Part shown: positions 53,693 to 64,000 of the stretch, one piece after another
Layout of the letters: every line of letters begins with the position of its first letter
Position numbering within the stretch: position 1 is the first letter of the stretch
From: Spironucleus salmonicida
Lineage: Eukaryota; Fornicata; Diplomonadida; Hexamitidae
Reading direction: 5' to 3'
DNA: 64,000 bases
NCBI GenBank assembly: GCA_000497125.2
Contig: CM035319.1
Span: 1,046,001-1,110,000 of the forward strand
The notes under the pieces: generated by a model
The model's input: the letters and a program-made list of their open reading frames with translations, nothing else
What the model was told of the DNA's origin: nothing
Database searches by the model: none
Translations under genes and position numbers: made by a program

Positions 53693-53981
53693 TACCACAC
53701 TCAGGCATAGCGCTAGAAGCTAGAGCCTATTTCGAAGTATCGCAGCGATTGCCGGCTCCCGTTCGTTAAATAAGCTTGCTGAATGTGAAATTATCAGCCC
53801 AGCCAATTTTGAATTTTGCATACCTTGCGCTCCAGACCTGCCCCTGCACATTCAGCGCCTACCACCCATCCACAATTTTTCATTCTCACTCTGCCGCCAC
53901 TTCCCCACCCAGTTCATCCTGCATCTTAAACCTCCTAGCTCATCACACACCAATAAACTTTACCAGATATACCATATATTA

Positions 53982-55703
53982 TCACTTCGAGATTTTGCTC
54001 CAAATGCTGTCGTCGTCTACCTAAGGCTAGATATTCTCCTTTTTCACCTCCAAATCGCCCTAGATCGAACTCTACGCCTTCCGCTTCCTCGCGACCGCAA
54101 ATGCTATAGCGCCACCAATGAGCCCTACAAGCAGAACCAACCCAGCAACGATCCCGGCTACTGACCCACCGCTCATTCTCTATACCTGCTGCGCGCAGAG
54201 ACCGTCGACCATTTCGGCCCCGTCTTGGCATATCTAGCAAACGCTTTAATCTTAGCAGCTTTTGCAGTTCTGCCCGCAGCTTTCGCACATCCCTTTGCTA
54301 CTGAAATATCCTTCAGCGCACTAAAGACATGTGCTGGAGTCTGTGCAAGTAGCGCAGCCTTTTTGGCAGCTTGTGCAGGTATTTCCTGTAGACTTAATTT
54401 CGCAAAATAACCCGGCACCGCACTACTTCGACTCTGTGCAAATTTGCTTAGTGCACGTTTACTCATGCAACCTGTACCCATCTATGCAGGCGGTGCAGGA
54501 CTTGATATCGGAGCAGGCGGAGCAGCCCTCAGCGCAGGTCTCGCACGTGCTTATCCAGGGGTAATACAAGCAGAATTTACCACTTGGGCAGGGCTTGGCG
54601 CTGGAGCACTCGCGTGGCCCCTATTTTTGACAAATATCTTAATCCAGCGTATATCCAACGTCGCACCTCGTGCACTTTGTCGCACTTTCGCAGGCCCAAC
54701 ACCCGTCGGAGCAGCTGGTGCATACGCCGTTTTTGTTGAAGTAGAAACCATAGCACTCGGTGCATTGCTTAGACGAAGCGCAGGTTTAGCAGTGTTCCGC
54801 GCAGGACGCGCACTTCCCGTCTTCTGCCACATAGGGTGCAGTGCATTTTATACAATTTCCGGAAATGTCAGCTTCGACGCAGTTTTTGGATAAGCTGACG
54901 CATTTGTTACCAGTAGGATCAATACCGCAGAATTTATTGTCAGTGCATTTATTCACGTTGTTGCATTCGTTCAATATGCATTTACCGCTTTGAATGTCGT
55001 ACCTCTCCTTGCAGAGGCGGCACATACTGTCGGTTTTGCAGTCCATGCAGTTATCACCGCACGAAACGCACATGCCGTTCTTCAAGAAGTTTCCGTCCTG
55101 GCAAGAGATGCAGGAGCCTTCGGCTGTGCATTTGCCGCAGTTACTAGGGCACGACGTGCAATTGCCGTCCTTTAATACAAATGAATATCTGCATGACGTA
55201 CAAACTCCCTTATTGCAGGTCTTACAATTTGCTGGACAAGTATTACAAATCTTTCCGTCCAGTTCGAAGCCATCGGAGCAAGCAGAACAATTATTTGAGT
55301 TCGTACATTTAACGCAGCCGGTGCCGCATTTATAGCAGTTAGGGCCACCTTCAGTAAAAAATCCTGTGCGGCAAATATCGCATTCATAGTGTTTGCTGCA
55401 GGAAATACAGTTATCTATGCACTTATAACAGTAACGTTCTGTAAGTTAATATCCTGAAAGGCAACTAGTGCATTCATAATTGTTATTACATGTTCGGCAT
55501 CCGGCTTGGCAAAGCTTGCAAATCCTATCTTAAAGGAAATAGCCCTAATTGCAGGTAGTGCATTGAGATAGTGAATTTGGAAGACAGTTGGCACAGTTAT
55601 AAGTCTTGCAACGAATACACATTTTCTATTGACCACTTGGTGCATAATCTGGGCATACAGTACCGTTGGGGCATCTGTTGTCATTGCAGATGTATGATGA
55701 CAT
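53982..55703 (-). CDS. Cysteine-rich membrane protein (VSP/CRMP-like, 573 aa), copy 2
   Basis: Second copy of the gene at 47799, with the same predicted protein: CxxC-rich ectodomain, one membrane span and WSKISK tail. Tandem copies of a surface antigen gene are typical of diplomonad variable surface protein families. Confidence 0.85.
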
Positions 55704-58697
55704 TTTATGAAGAAGTGGCAACGTGATATTATTATAACTTCAATATAACATAAGTATTTAGTTTCTAGCTGTTTCTTAGTTTCTGGAAAATGTAGTGTGA
55801 CTTTATAAATACTAATAATCGATCCATTTAAATATTCTATAACGATAATTAGATAATTAGAAAACAAAATGCTCATTTATTACTATAGAGTAGCAATATT
55901 TTAGTTTATAATGGGAAACTAATTTATTAGTTTAGACGCAGTGTAGAAGTATTTTTGTTGTCAGTTATAGAACTCAAAATATTTGCAAAATACAATATAA
56001 ATATGTTATTTTTTCTAAGATATAAAAATTATATGTGATGAGGTTATTCAATTATATAACAAGATTATCATAAAGAGAATATATAGTATGAATTATATAT
56101 AAATACTAAACAAAATGGAATCTTTAAAATACATCAGCAATTCTAGGATCTACAAGGCCCTCGTGATAATTCAGGATATTATTTTGCTGCTACCAATACA
56201 AAGCATTTACCATATTCCCATAAGCCTAACATCACATCTCATGGTTATTCCTATAAAACAATTAATCGTCAACAATGAGGTTATTTGCACTATTTTGTAT
56301 CCTAATCATTAAGTTGAACTTACCAAAGTAATTTTCAGCTAATATATATTTAGTTATAGACCAAGAAATCATGTAGCTCTCTAGATTAAATATGTCATAA
56401 CCGGCATGAAGGTTTCATATTATATTCTTATTGGCATTGTTTGACCAAAATATTAAACCTTGTTATTATATCTTCGCAGTTGCATGACTAAACCGAGAAG
56501 CATTATTTTAGTATAATCGACACTTTATAAGTTTTAACAAGCAGCAGCTCTTATTTTAAGTACCTTTTACGAAATAATGTCATTCATGATATTTTAAATC
56601 AGTAGTAGTTTTTCATTAGGATTAGTAGCCTAGCATCATCTATACTATCTAAAAATAAGGTATTATCGGTCTATGCTACCAACCTGCCATACTCATACGA
56701 TTTCCAGATAAGTTTTAACAATTTACATTTACTTGTGTAAAATGCACAAGTATGTATAACAAATTAATAACTTCGATATTCATATTGAACTTTTACCAAC
56801 AGTCTCATCCCACATGAAGGCACTCTCATAGCGTCTTACTTAGCTCCGGACGACTCCAGGGCTTTCCAATTGTGCGAGCAGCTTTCCGGCCGACTAGCCA
56901 GAGCCCAGGTAGAGCTTGGGCAAAAATGGGTTAAAAAATGAAGTTTGTTAAGATCACCAATTTGTATTGATTTCAATGATCTGAATTCGGGGGAAAAATT
57001 ATCTAAATATATATATATTAATATCACTCCATAAGTTTTCCCAAAATTAATGGATCGTTGTTGCAAAAAGGTCAAAACAAGAAAGTGCGCTTTTCATAAC
57101 TCGTTTGTATAAATACCTAGATTTTTTTTCGATTCGTCCGGGTTCTATATTAACATATATCTATTTATATAGGAAAAAAACAGGGTCCCTTCCACAAATA
57201 CTAAACAGCCAAATTCAAATCTTTTTTGGACCCAAATGCATCCTTCTATTTAATATATAATAGAGGTACTGTGGAAGGGAAACCCGTTTTTCACTTTTTA
57301 TTCAATAATACAAACACAACCTATTCAATATATATATATTATCATAGTAAAATTAAAAAAATCACTTTTTTGTGTAACACTTTTGGGCCCAGATAATATA
57401 TTATAACAATGCAGAATCACTATAAGAAAAAAACTCCAAAAGGTTATGTTTAGGAAAGGAAAAACCTATACATCTACAGTTGGCTAAAAATCCGGAAGTT
57501 ACCAAACCTATTATAATAGTAAATTATCTATAATCATAAAAATTAAGCGTTTTTTCTGGGCAAACTACATATTATTATATATTTATATACACTTATTCTA
57601 AAACGTTGATTCTAAAAATAGATCAGTTTTGTAGATTTCTAAATAGTTTTTAGCATCACCAAACACTATATTATTCATATATAATGCTATTATTACGATT
57701 TTAAAAAAGGAATTGAAACTATCATTTAATATTGTAAATATATATTACTTCCTTTTTCTACGAAATTAGTTTTTGTATATAATATATATTTTGAGTGTTT
57801 TTATAACTTATTTAAATCATATAATATTTATATATTAAAATGCTGTTTAAAAACAGTTACCTAATATTTATTAATAATATTGTGATAAATTTACATTATT
57901 ATTAAGCATATAATAGTATAAGTCTATTTTTATGACAAGAGACAAGAAACCAGCTACTGGTTTAAATTATTTATTATTATAAATAGATAATATTTAATTG
58001 CCTTGATTTTACTTTTTATACACCACTCTAAATTGTATAGAATTTTTAGAAAGATAATATTGATATAAAATATATAATATTCAATATAATATTAAATCAA
58101 AGAAATCATATATATAGTTTTTAAATATAATATATACATATATTAAAATATATAAAATCATTATAACAAATAAAATAATTTTCATAAAATATATATTATA
58201 TATATGTTAATAAATATATCTATAGATTTTTATATTTTAAAAAATATCGTAAGGGGGGTACTCATTGATTTTTTAATAAAAATATTTTTTGAAAAAATAT
58301 TATCAAATTTTCTCAAGAACTGTAAGGTAAAATTAGAATAATTAAATTTATACTAAATATATGTTGATATATTATTATATTCATTTTTATCCAAAAAACT
58401 GAATTCTATAAAAACGATATTTTTCATGAGTACTATATATGTTAATATACATAGTTTCTCAAATAATGAAAAGGAATTGTAACAGAATTATATTAAATAT
58501 ATATTCATAAAATACTAAAAATTGAATAAAAATTGAGTATATTTAAAAAATAATGTTAATATATTCCTAGTATATTAACTTATTTTGACGAAAAATCATA
58601 GAAAAAATAATATGATTTAAATAATCTATTTCAAATATTGATTTCTTTCCATTTGTGTATCTCACCATACAACTATTTAGCATATAAATAGTAGTAT
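55704..58697. other. AT-rich part of tandem unit 2
   Basis: Repeat of 49521-52514, including the GC-richer islet and the inverted repeat. No gene is supported. Confidence 0.5.
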
Positions 58698-58913
58698 ATG
58701 AAGTTTTCTCTTCCAAATTTGATGTTTTCACAATATTTCAGATTTTGCCGGACCCCCGACGAGAAGACGGAGCTGGTGCGCCTCGTGTGCGACGCGCGCC
58801 TGGAGAGCGGCAGCGTGGACTGGGCGCGCCTCCAGGCCCGCTACCAGGGGCGGACCGTGCTGCAGGTCCAGCAGACCTACCAGAACATGACGCGGAAGGA
58901 CAGCCTGGGCCGC
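58698..58913 (+). pseudogene. 5' fragment of the Myb gene, chimeric junction 2
   Basis: Same chimeric junction as at 52515-52730, with the same new AT-rich start and the same GCCGCA joint. The identical joint shows that the chimera arose once and was then duplicated. Confidence 0.65.
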
Positions 58914-59667
58914 AGCGTTCCTCACGCGCGCGGAGCAGATCCACGTCGTGGCGCAGAAGTTCCCCCGCGCCCGCGCCTTCGACTACCGCCGCCACCTGGT
59001 GCCGCTCGCCGAGCTGGAGCGGCTGGGATCCTACCGCGAGGACGCCGGCAACGCGGCCCGGAACCTCAACGTCAGCTCCAACCTCGCCCCGGAGCACCTG
59101 AAGTACTTCCGCGAGGTCTTCTTCGGCGTGCAGCGCGAGGGGCTCGTCGCCCAGACCGAGCGCGCGATCCAGGACTTCGTGCGGTCCCAGCTGGCGGAGC
59201 GCGGCCTGGACCCCGGGCGCTACGACACCGGGGGCTTCGTGCCGGCGCTCGAGGCCTTCCTGGCGGCGTTCCACGACGCGCGGTCCGTGTTCCGCAACGC
59301 CGTCGACCCCTTCATCGCGCCCGCGGAGGCCGAGCAGGACACGCACACCTACAGCGGGCTCGAGCACTCCCAGTCCATGCACCGGCAGCGCCTCGAGCGG
59401 GCGGAGCTGGCGCGGGAGGGCGTGCGCGCCGCGGAGCGCTCCATCGGCGAGGAGCAGCGGGCGCGCTTCCTGCAGCTGCTCCGGCGCTCCTACTTCGGCC
59501 AGCGCCGCATCCCCATGGCCGCGGTGGTCCGGGGCATGCACCAGCTGGGCGTGTCGGGGGCGGAGCGCATCGTGGAGGCGCTGGTGGCCGCGCACGGGGG
59601 CGTGTTCGGCACGGAGGCCGCGAGCCTGGTGGTGCAGTGGCGGCGCTTCGGGGAGGTGGACCAGTGA
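58909..59667 (+). pseudogene. 5'-truncated 270-aa gene, unit 3
   Basis: Codons 19-270 as in unit 2, ending in TGA. Here it is followed by the complete Myb gene in convergent orientation, as in the module at 40529. Confidence 0.75.
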
Positions 59668-59676
59668 GGGAGGCGT

Positions 59677-60066
59677 TCACTCGAGCACGTGCCGCAGCAG
59701 CCGCAGCAGCTCCTGGGGCGGGCCCAGCTCCCCCGGGTCGGAGCCCTCCCGCCGCACCTGCCGCACCTTGGCGATGATGTCCTGCATGGCGAAGGCGGGC
59801 AGGCTCTGCCGCAGGCGCAGCCAGTCGATGGGGCCGCCCACGCACGCCCCCTGCACCGCCAGCAGGTGCTTGGCCTTCCACACGCGGCACGTGCGGCCCA
59901 GGCTGTCCTTCCGCGTCATGTTCTGGTAGGTCTGCTGGACCTGCAGCACGGTCCGCCCCGGGTAGCGGGCCTGGAGGCGCGCCCAGTCCACGCTGCCGCT
60001 CTCCAGGCGCGCATCGCACACGAGGCGCACCAGCTCCGTCTTCTCGTCGGGGGTCCACTAGCTCAT
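59677..60066 (-). CDS. Myb-like DNA-binding protein (129 aa), copy 2
   Basis: Complete copy of the gene at 40529, with TAG as the Gln before the first Trp and TGA stop. The upstream palindromes are kept. Confidence 0.75.
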
Positions 60067-60274
60067 TCCTGGCGCGGCGGGTATTCGGCCGAATGCGGGA
60101 TGTCCCCCAGCCGTAGAAAGGGCCTGCCGATATCGGGGGGTATTCGCGCAGCGGACCTCTTTCGGAAAGTTGGTACTCTGCCAACGGGCCCCCGCCCGAC
60201 ACATTCCTCCCTTCCGCGCATGGAGTGTGGAAGGTGGCGGCGTGCGGCGGGCTGGGCCGTGCGAAGCCGCCCGC

Positions 60275-60632
60275 TCAGACTGCACCGGGGGGCAGCCGCA
60301 CCGGGGAGCTCAGGCCCGCGCGCCGGGACGCCAGGAACTGCCGGCTCTTGCACACGGCCGCGGGGTGCCGCCGTGGGGGCGAGAGCGGGGATCGGAGGGG
60401 CGAGGCAGGGCGCAGCGGGACGGGAGCGGTCTCGGGCCGGGACGCGAAGAGGTTCACGTACCGCGGGAGCTGCTGCTTCGGGACCTCCGGCGGCACCTCG
60501 AACACGTAGCGCCGCTTGTAGGTGGAGAAGTCCGCGCGGCCCTCCTGGCGCGGTGGCGGCGGGGTCTTCTGGACGTAGGCGCCCGCCTGGCAGCCGCGCT
60601 CCAGCCGGTACACGTACTCGAACTGCAGCTGC
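60275..60632 (-). pseudogene. Basic Pro-rich protein, 5' end missing, copy 2
   Basis: Inverted copy of 39963-40320, with a few amino acid changes (for example SRPETA for PRPETA). Upstream of the shared edge the frame stays open through Gln-rich AT sequence but has no ATG. Confidence 0.5.
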
Positions 60633-61456
60633 GATGTTGGTTATGTCTTTTATTCTTTAGGCTAAACATTTTATTGCTTCTATTTGTTAATGCAACATAA
60701 CACTACATCATGCGCTAACTCGTATATAAGAGGTCTAACTACTGTTATAGCATGGTTGTAATTATTTGTAGCTTATTGTGATTATAATTTTATTTCATTA
60801 TCAATAACCTACAACAACATAATTAATTCTGATCTAGAAGTTATCATCATACTATTATTGGTTTTGTTGAAGCATTTTTATTATGTCGAGATCAATGATG
60901 CAAACTTGGGTTAAGAAAAAAATCTATTCATTTTTATTTTTAATATATTAGTGTATAATAATTTTATTACGTTATTGGAAAATATATATTGCTGTTGAAT
61001 AAAACGAATCTACTGTAAATAAGGGTTAAAATATTATAACTCCATATAATGACTAAATATGTATTCTCTGATTTTAAATTTTTAGTAAATTAACAGTATA
61101 AAATGTAACTTATCAAATATTATATAAGCTACTATTACTAATAATATAAAAAATACAAATAAAAACTAATTAAATACCATAACTACTTTAGTTTATCCAA
61201 TATTTAGTAGTAGAGGAAATATAGCATTATTATATACATAAATTAATATGAGCAACCTATTCTCGTAATTTGGTTTTAAAATAAATTATCCCTCCATATT
61301 ACTAACCAAAAAATTACAAATAGATATACTATACACTAGCACCATATTGTACAAACGAGCAATTATAACAGTAACCGACCCTCCACCCACTTAAAATGAA
61401 ATTATTTGCAATATATTATTATAAATATTTTTCTCGCTCCACCACCCGCTTCTAAA
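60633..61456. other. AT-rich intergenic region
   Basis: About 820 bases of AT-rich sequence between the repeat edge and ESF1, with no supported gene. Confidence 0.6.
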
Positions 61457-62788
61457 ATGAAGCAGAACAAAAACTATCGTTTTACGAAAATTAACAGGAA
61501 ATCGGTAACAAAAACGACCGCCCCCGATGCGCGTTTTGCTTATGAAGAACCTGCAGCGATCCAAGAATCCCCAGAACCATCGCAGCTTGAACCATTGCCA
61601 GAAGAGCAGGCACCGCCGGAATAGGCCTACACAGACTCCAGCTCTTGTTTTTTAGCCATATTAAACGCCAATTGGGATGCGTTTACCGCGAGTGACGCTC
61701 TTGTGCTGGCAAACTCGTTTGTCCCCCAGAATGCGAAGGTCGAGAACGCTACGGTATACTATAGCGCCTACGGCACTCGCCAAATGGAGCTAGAACGCGA
61801 ACGCGGCCCATAGTTGGACGTCGAGGGCGCGCTTCTACGGCTCGCAAAAAGCGATCCAATCCTGCACGCGAGATTATCGAAGGCCGGCCTAGAAAACTGC
61901 AAAGCGCTGCTAGAATCCGACGCACAGCTGTAGCAGAAGGCTGCGGAGGCCGCCGTGCACCGCTACGAGCTCTAAAAGCTCAGATACTGCTTCTGCGTGC
62001 TCGAGTTCAGCACTCCAAATGCGTGCAGTGCGTGCTTCGCAGCACTACACAACGCAGAAATCGGTGCGGACGGATGTGTGCTCGAGTGCCAAATCGTACA
62101 CGAGGAGGATATGACCACCGTGCGCGCCATGACGGTGCGCGACTCAAGCGCAGCAGTCCCTACGAGCTACCGGTTTGCAGGTGGAGCCGAAGCCGGCTTC
62201 GGGAAGGCCCGTCCGGTGCTCACTTGGGAGGTCGATGCGCGGCGCGAAAAAGTGCTTAGGAAAAAGGTCAGTTCGAAGGAGCTAGATGAAATGGAGGAAC
62301 GAGGTGTTTTCGACGATTTTTTGAATTGCGATGGCGCCGAGGAAATTTGGGAAGGGGAGGAACAAGAAGAAGTGGAAAGTGAAAATGAAAGTGAAAAAAA
62401 TCAGTCTGCACAAAACGAAATTGAGCAGAAAATGAAAGTGCTGATGCAAAATAAGACGACAGAGCAGACACCGTTTTAGAAATTTTTGCAGGAGAAAGGA
62501 AGGGCCACAAAGCAGGAGCGCGGTGACGTGAATTTGTAGTTCCGGCGCCAGGGGGCGGAAGTGTTGATTCAGGACGTTAAAATTGACACCAGGAAGCAGA
62601 AGCAGTTCAGGAGGCTGAAGCGGGCCGTCGAGGACGCGCAAGACGTGAAGGCGAGAGATTTCGCGGTTAAGCAGTTTTAAAAGTTTTCTAGGGATAATCC
62701 TGACGTCGACGGGGCCGAGAAACCGGCTATTCAGGCCGATTTGGATGACGACAGATTTGATTTTCAGGGCAAAGATGACGAGAAGTGA
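61457..62788 (+). CDS. ESF1: ESF1-like pre-rRNA processing protein
   Basis: ESF1 is a nucleolar factor for 18S rRNA maturation. The 443-aa protein has the N-terminal APDARF motif, then CFLAILNANWDAFTASDALVL and ANSFVP (the RRM-like start found in ESF1 as N-W-D and L-x-S-F). Next are TVYYSAYG, HRYELQKLRYCFCVLEFSTP (the family R-Y-Y-x-V stretch), and LTWEVDARREKVLRKK, followed by an acidic Glu/Ser region. A C-terminal segment with DDDRFDFQ resembles the NUC153 motif. It is shorter than yeast ESF1 (628 aa) because the linkers are reduced. Several TAG/TAA codons are Gln; it ends in TGA. Confidence 0.8.
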
Positions 62789-62903
62789 AGGTATTTTTTG
62801 GTTATTAGAGTATAATAATGTGCTGTACGGTAAATTTGCTTAAATAAATCAACAAAAAATAACATATTATTATATAGTATAAGGAAGATTGAGTAATTAA
62901 TAA

Positions 62904-64000
62904 ATGCTTGCTGTTTTAGCATTACCTGTTTATTCATAGTTTATCGCAAACATCACTTATAGTATCCCATATGCAAATAATACATAGTATGCTACTGTTT
63001 ACTAGGGCAGCTAATCTTAGCGTTATTAGTGGTATAATGATGACAAAATTATTGATATCAATGTTATTTACTCTGATTCTTACAAGTATTTAAGAACAGA
63101 GAATGACAAGTAGTCCTGCTATTATTATAAAGGAGGTGAAAAGGTTGATTTCGTACCTATGCCTAGTAGTAACTGGAAAGATCTAGGTAAGATTAGTCTT
63201 ATGGGAATGTAGGTAAACCATTTCCAGCTTGTAGGATTCGACAATGAAAGACGGTTCGAATAAAATTTTTACACAAAAACTGATGAAATGAAAACACCTA
63301 TTCGCTGGGAAATGTATTCTATTTCAAATTTCCATTCTCATTATGATATTTATATAATCGAATATAATACTTTTGATTTAGTTGCTCCACTTGATAACAT
63401 CTTCGATATCCCTGAAGTAATTAACGGTGTATAAATTTCACGTGCATGCGATCTTAAGCCATAAGATGAAAGTACACCTGCTGGGCCTACTTATTTCAAT
63501 AACTTTAAAATTTAACCAAAGATTGCATCCAGAAAATCAGCTAATCATAGAAATGATTTTTACGAAGTTTCTGAAAATTTGCCTAAAACTCTTGATTGGA
63601 GAGTTTCTGGTGTAGTTGGGTCTATTTAAGATTAAGTTTTCTGCGGATCATGCTGGGCATTTTCAGCTACTGCTACTTTAGAGTCCAGAATAAATGTATA
63701 ATTATTGAAAACTAAATAGGCCGACAAACCTTTTATTACAGTTTCCCCTTAGTAAGTAGTTGACTGCTATTGGAACTTTACTGGTGATATCCTAACATAA
63801 TCTACTGGTTGTGAAGGTGGTGATGAAAATGCAGTACTAGCTTTTTGGGCTTAAAAGAAATAAATGTTCATTACAGAAGAGAAAAACTACCCATACATAG
63901 GATAAAACGATTTTTGCAAAGAAAACGAGAGTAATATGTCTGTTAATATAATTGAATATAAGACTGTACCAGCTAATGATGTTTAAGCATTAAAAACTGC
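62904..64000 (+). CDS. Papain-family (C1A) cysteine protease, 3' end outside window
   Basis: Secreted or lysosomal protease. ATG at 62904 gives MLAVLALPVYSQ, a short signal peptide, followed by an unusually long region of about 220 residues before the mature domain. The mature domain starts near LPKTLDWRVSG, the catalytic Cys is about residue 250 in CGSCWAF, and VSPQQVVDC and GCEGGDENA follow as in C1A peptidases. The catalytic His and Asn lie beyond the window. The long N-terminal part recalls cathepsin C-type exclusion domains but is not clearly homologous. Many TAA/TAG codons are Gln. It starts 115 bases after the ESF1 stop. Confidence 0.88.

Larger units (their letters stand above)
52726..58908. 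repeat. 6,183-bp tandem repeat, unit 2
   Basis: Direct repeat of 46543-52725. It lacks only the intact 5' end of the 270-aa gene relative to the ancestral order. Confidence 0.92.
58913..60632. repeat. Module IV inverted repeat, right copy
   Basis: Mirror of 39963-41682. It shows that the tandem array ends by re-entering the intact Myb module. Confidence 0.88.

Overview
The window looks like nuclear DNA of a protist that reads TAA and TAG as glutamine and stops only at TGA. Every convincing gene here (adenylate kinase, a DYRK kinase, PP2C, a cytosolic carboxypeptidase, NME7, ESF1, ribosomal proteins eS8, uL15 and uL24, a cathepsin-like protease) ends in TGA, and most carry TAA or TAG inside the frame. 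Together with intron-poor compact genes and a CxxC-rich single-pass surface protein like diplomonad VSP/CRMP proteins, this suggests a hexamitid diplomonad (Hexamita, Spironucleus or Trepomonas type). Ciliates and oxymonads share the code and cannot be excluded from the sequence alone.

The DNA is a mosaic of AT-rich single-copy stretches and GC-rich blocks that are almost all multi-copy. Single-copy genes: 1-5 kb (partial gene, a surface glycoprotein, a propeller-like protein, adenylate kinase, HAD phosphatase), 8.9-10.1 kb (a convergent pair), 17.8-23.8 kb (NME7, a large WD40 protein, PP2C), 27.4-28.9 kb (DYRK kinase), 33.5-35.6 kb (an EH-like coiled-coil protein, eS8, an acidic protein, uL15), 39.3 kb (uL24), 43.5-46.5 kb (a Trp-rich protein, carboxypeptidase, a helical protein) and 61.4-64 kb (ESF1, cathepsin).

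The multi-copy blocks are: (i) a tRNA-Glu / tRNA-Leu / 110-aa gene / Myb-SANT 91-aa gene / 100-aa gene module in four copies (5.2-8.5, 24.0-27.3, 29.1-31.9 and 37.1-38.5 kb); (ii) a tRNA-Lys plus 215-aa gene plus coiled-coil gene module in two inverted copies (31.9-33.2 and 35.8-37.1 kb); (iii) a directly repeated two-gene cassette of a 257-aa protein and a type I membrane glycoprotein (10.6-13.2 and 15.2-17.8 kb); (iv) a Myb / 270-aa / helical-protein module in inverted and tandem copies (40.0-42.2, 46.0-47.5, 52.5-53.7 and 58.7-60.6 kb); (v) a 6,183-bp tandem repeat carrying the cysteine-rich membrane protein (two full units and the start of a third).

These copies form palindromes whose unique spacers hold housekeeping genes: DYRK in one, eS8 and uL15 in the second, the carboxypeptidase in the third. 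Arms are nearly identical, several gene copies are cut at repeat edges, and one chimeric junction shows 6-bp microhomology. Two diverged glycoprotein paralogues share a near-identical GC-rich tract of about 225 bp, a gene-conversion signature. The working picture is concerted evolution of palindromic and tandem segments with GC-biased conversion. A second result is a shared TTCCACTCCAC element just before the ATG of all three ribosomal protein genes. No rRNA, CRISPR array or recognisable transposase or reverse transcriptase was seen.
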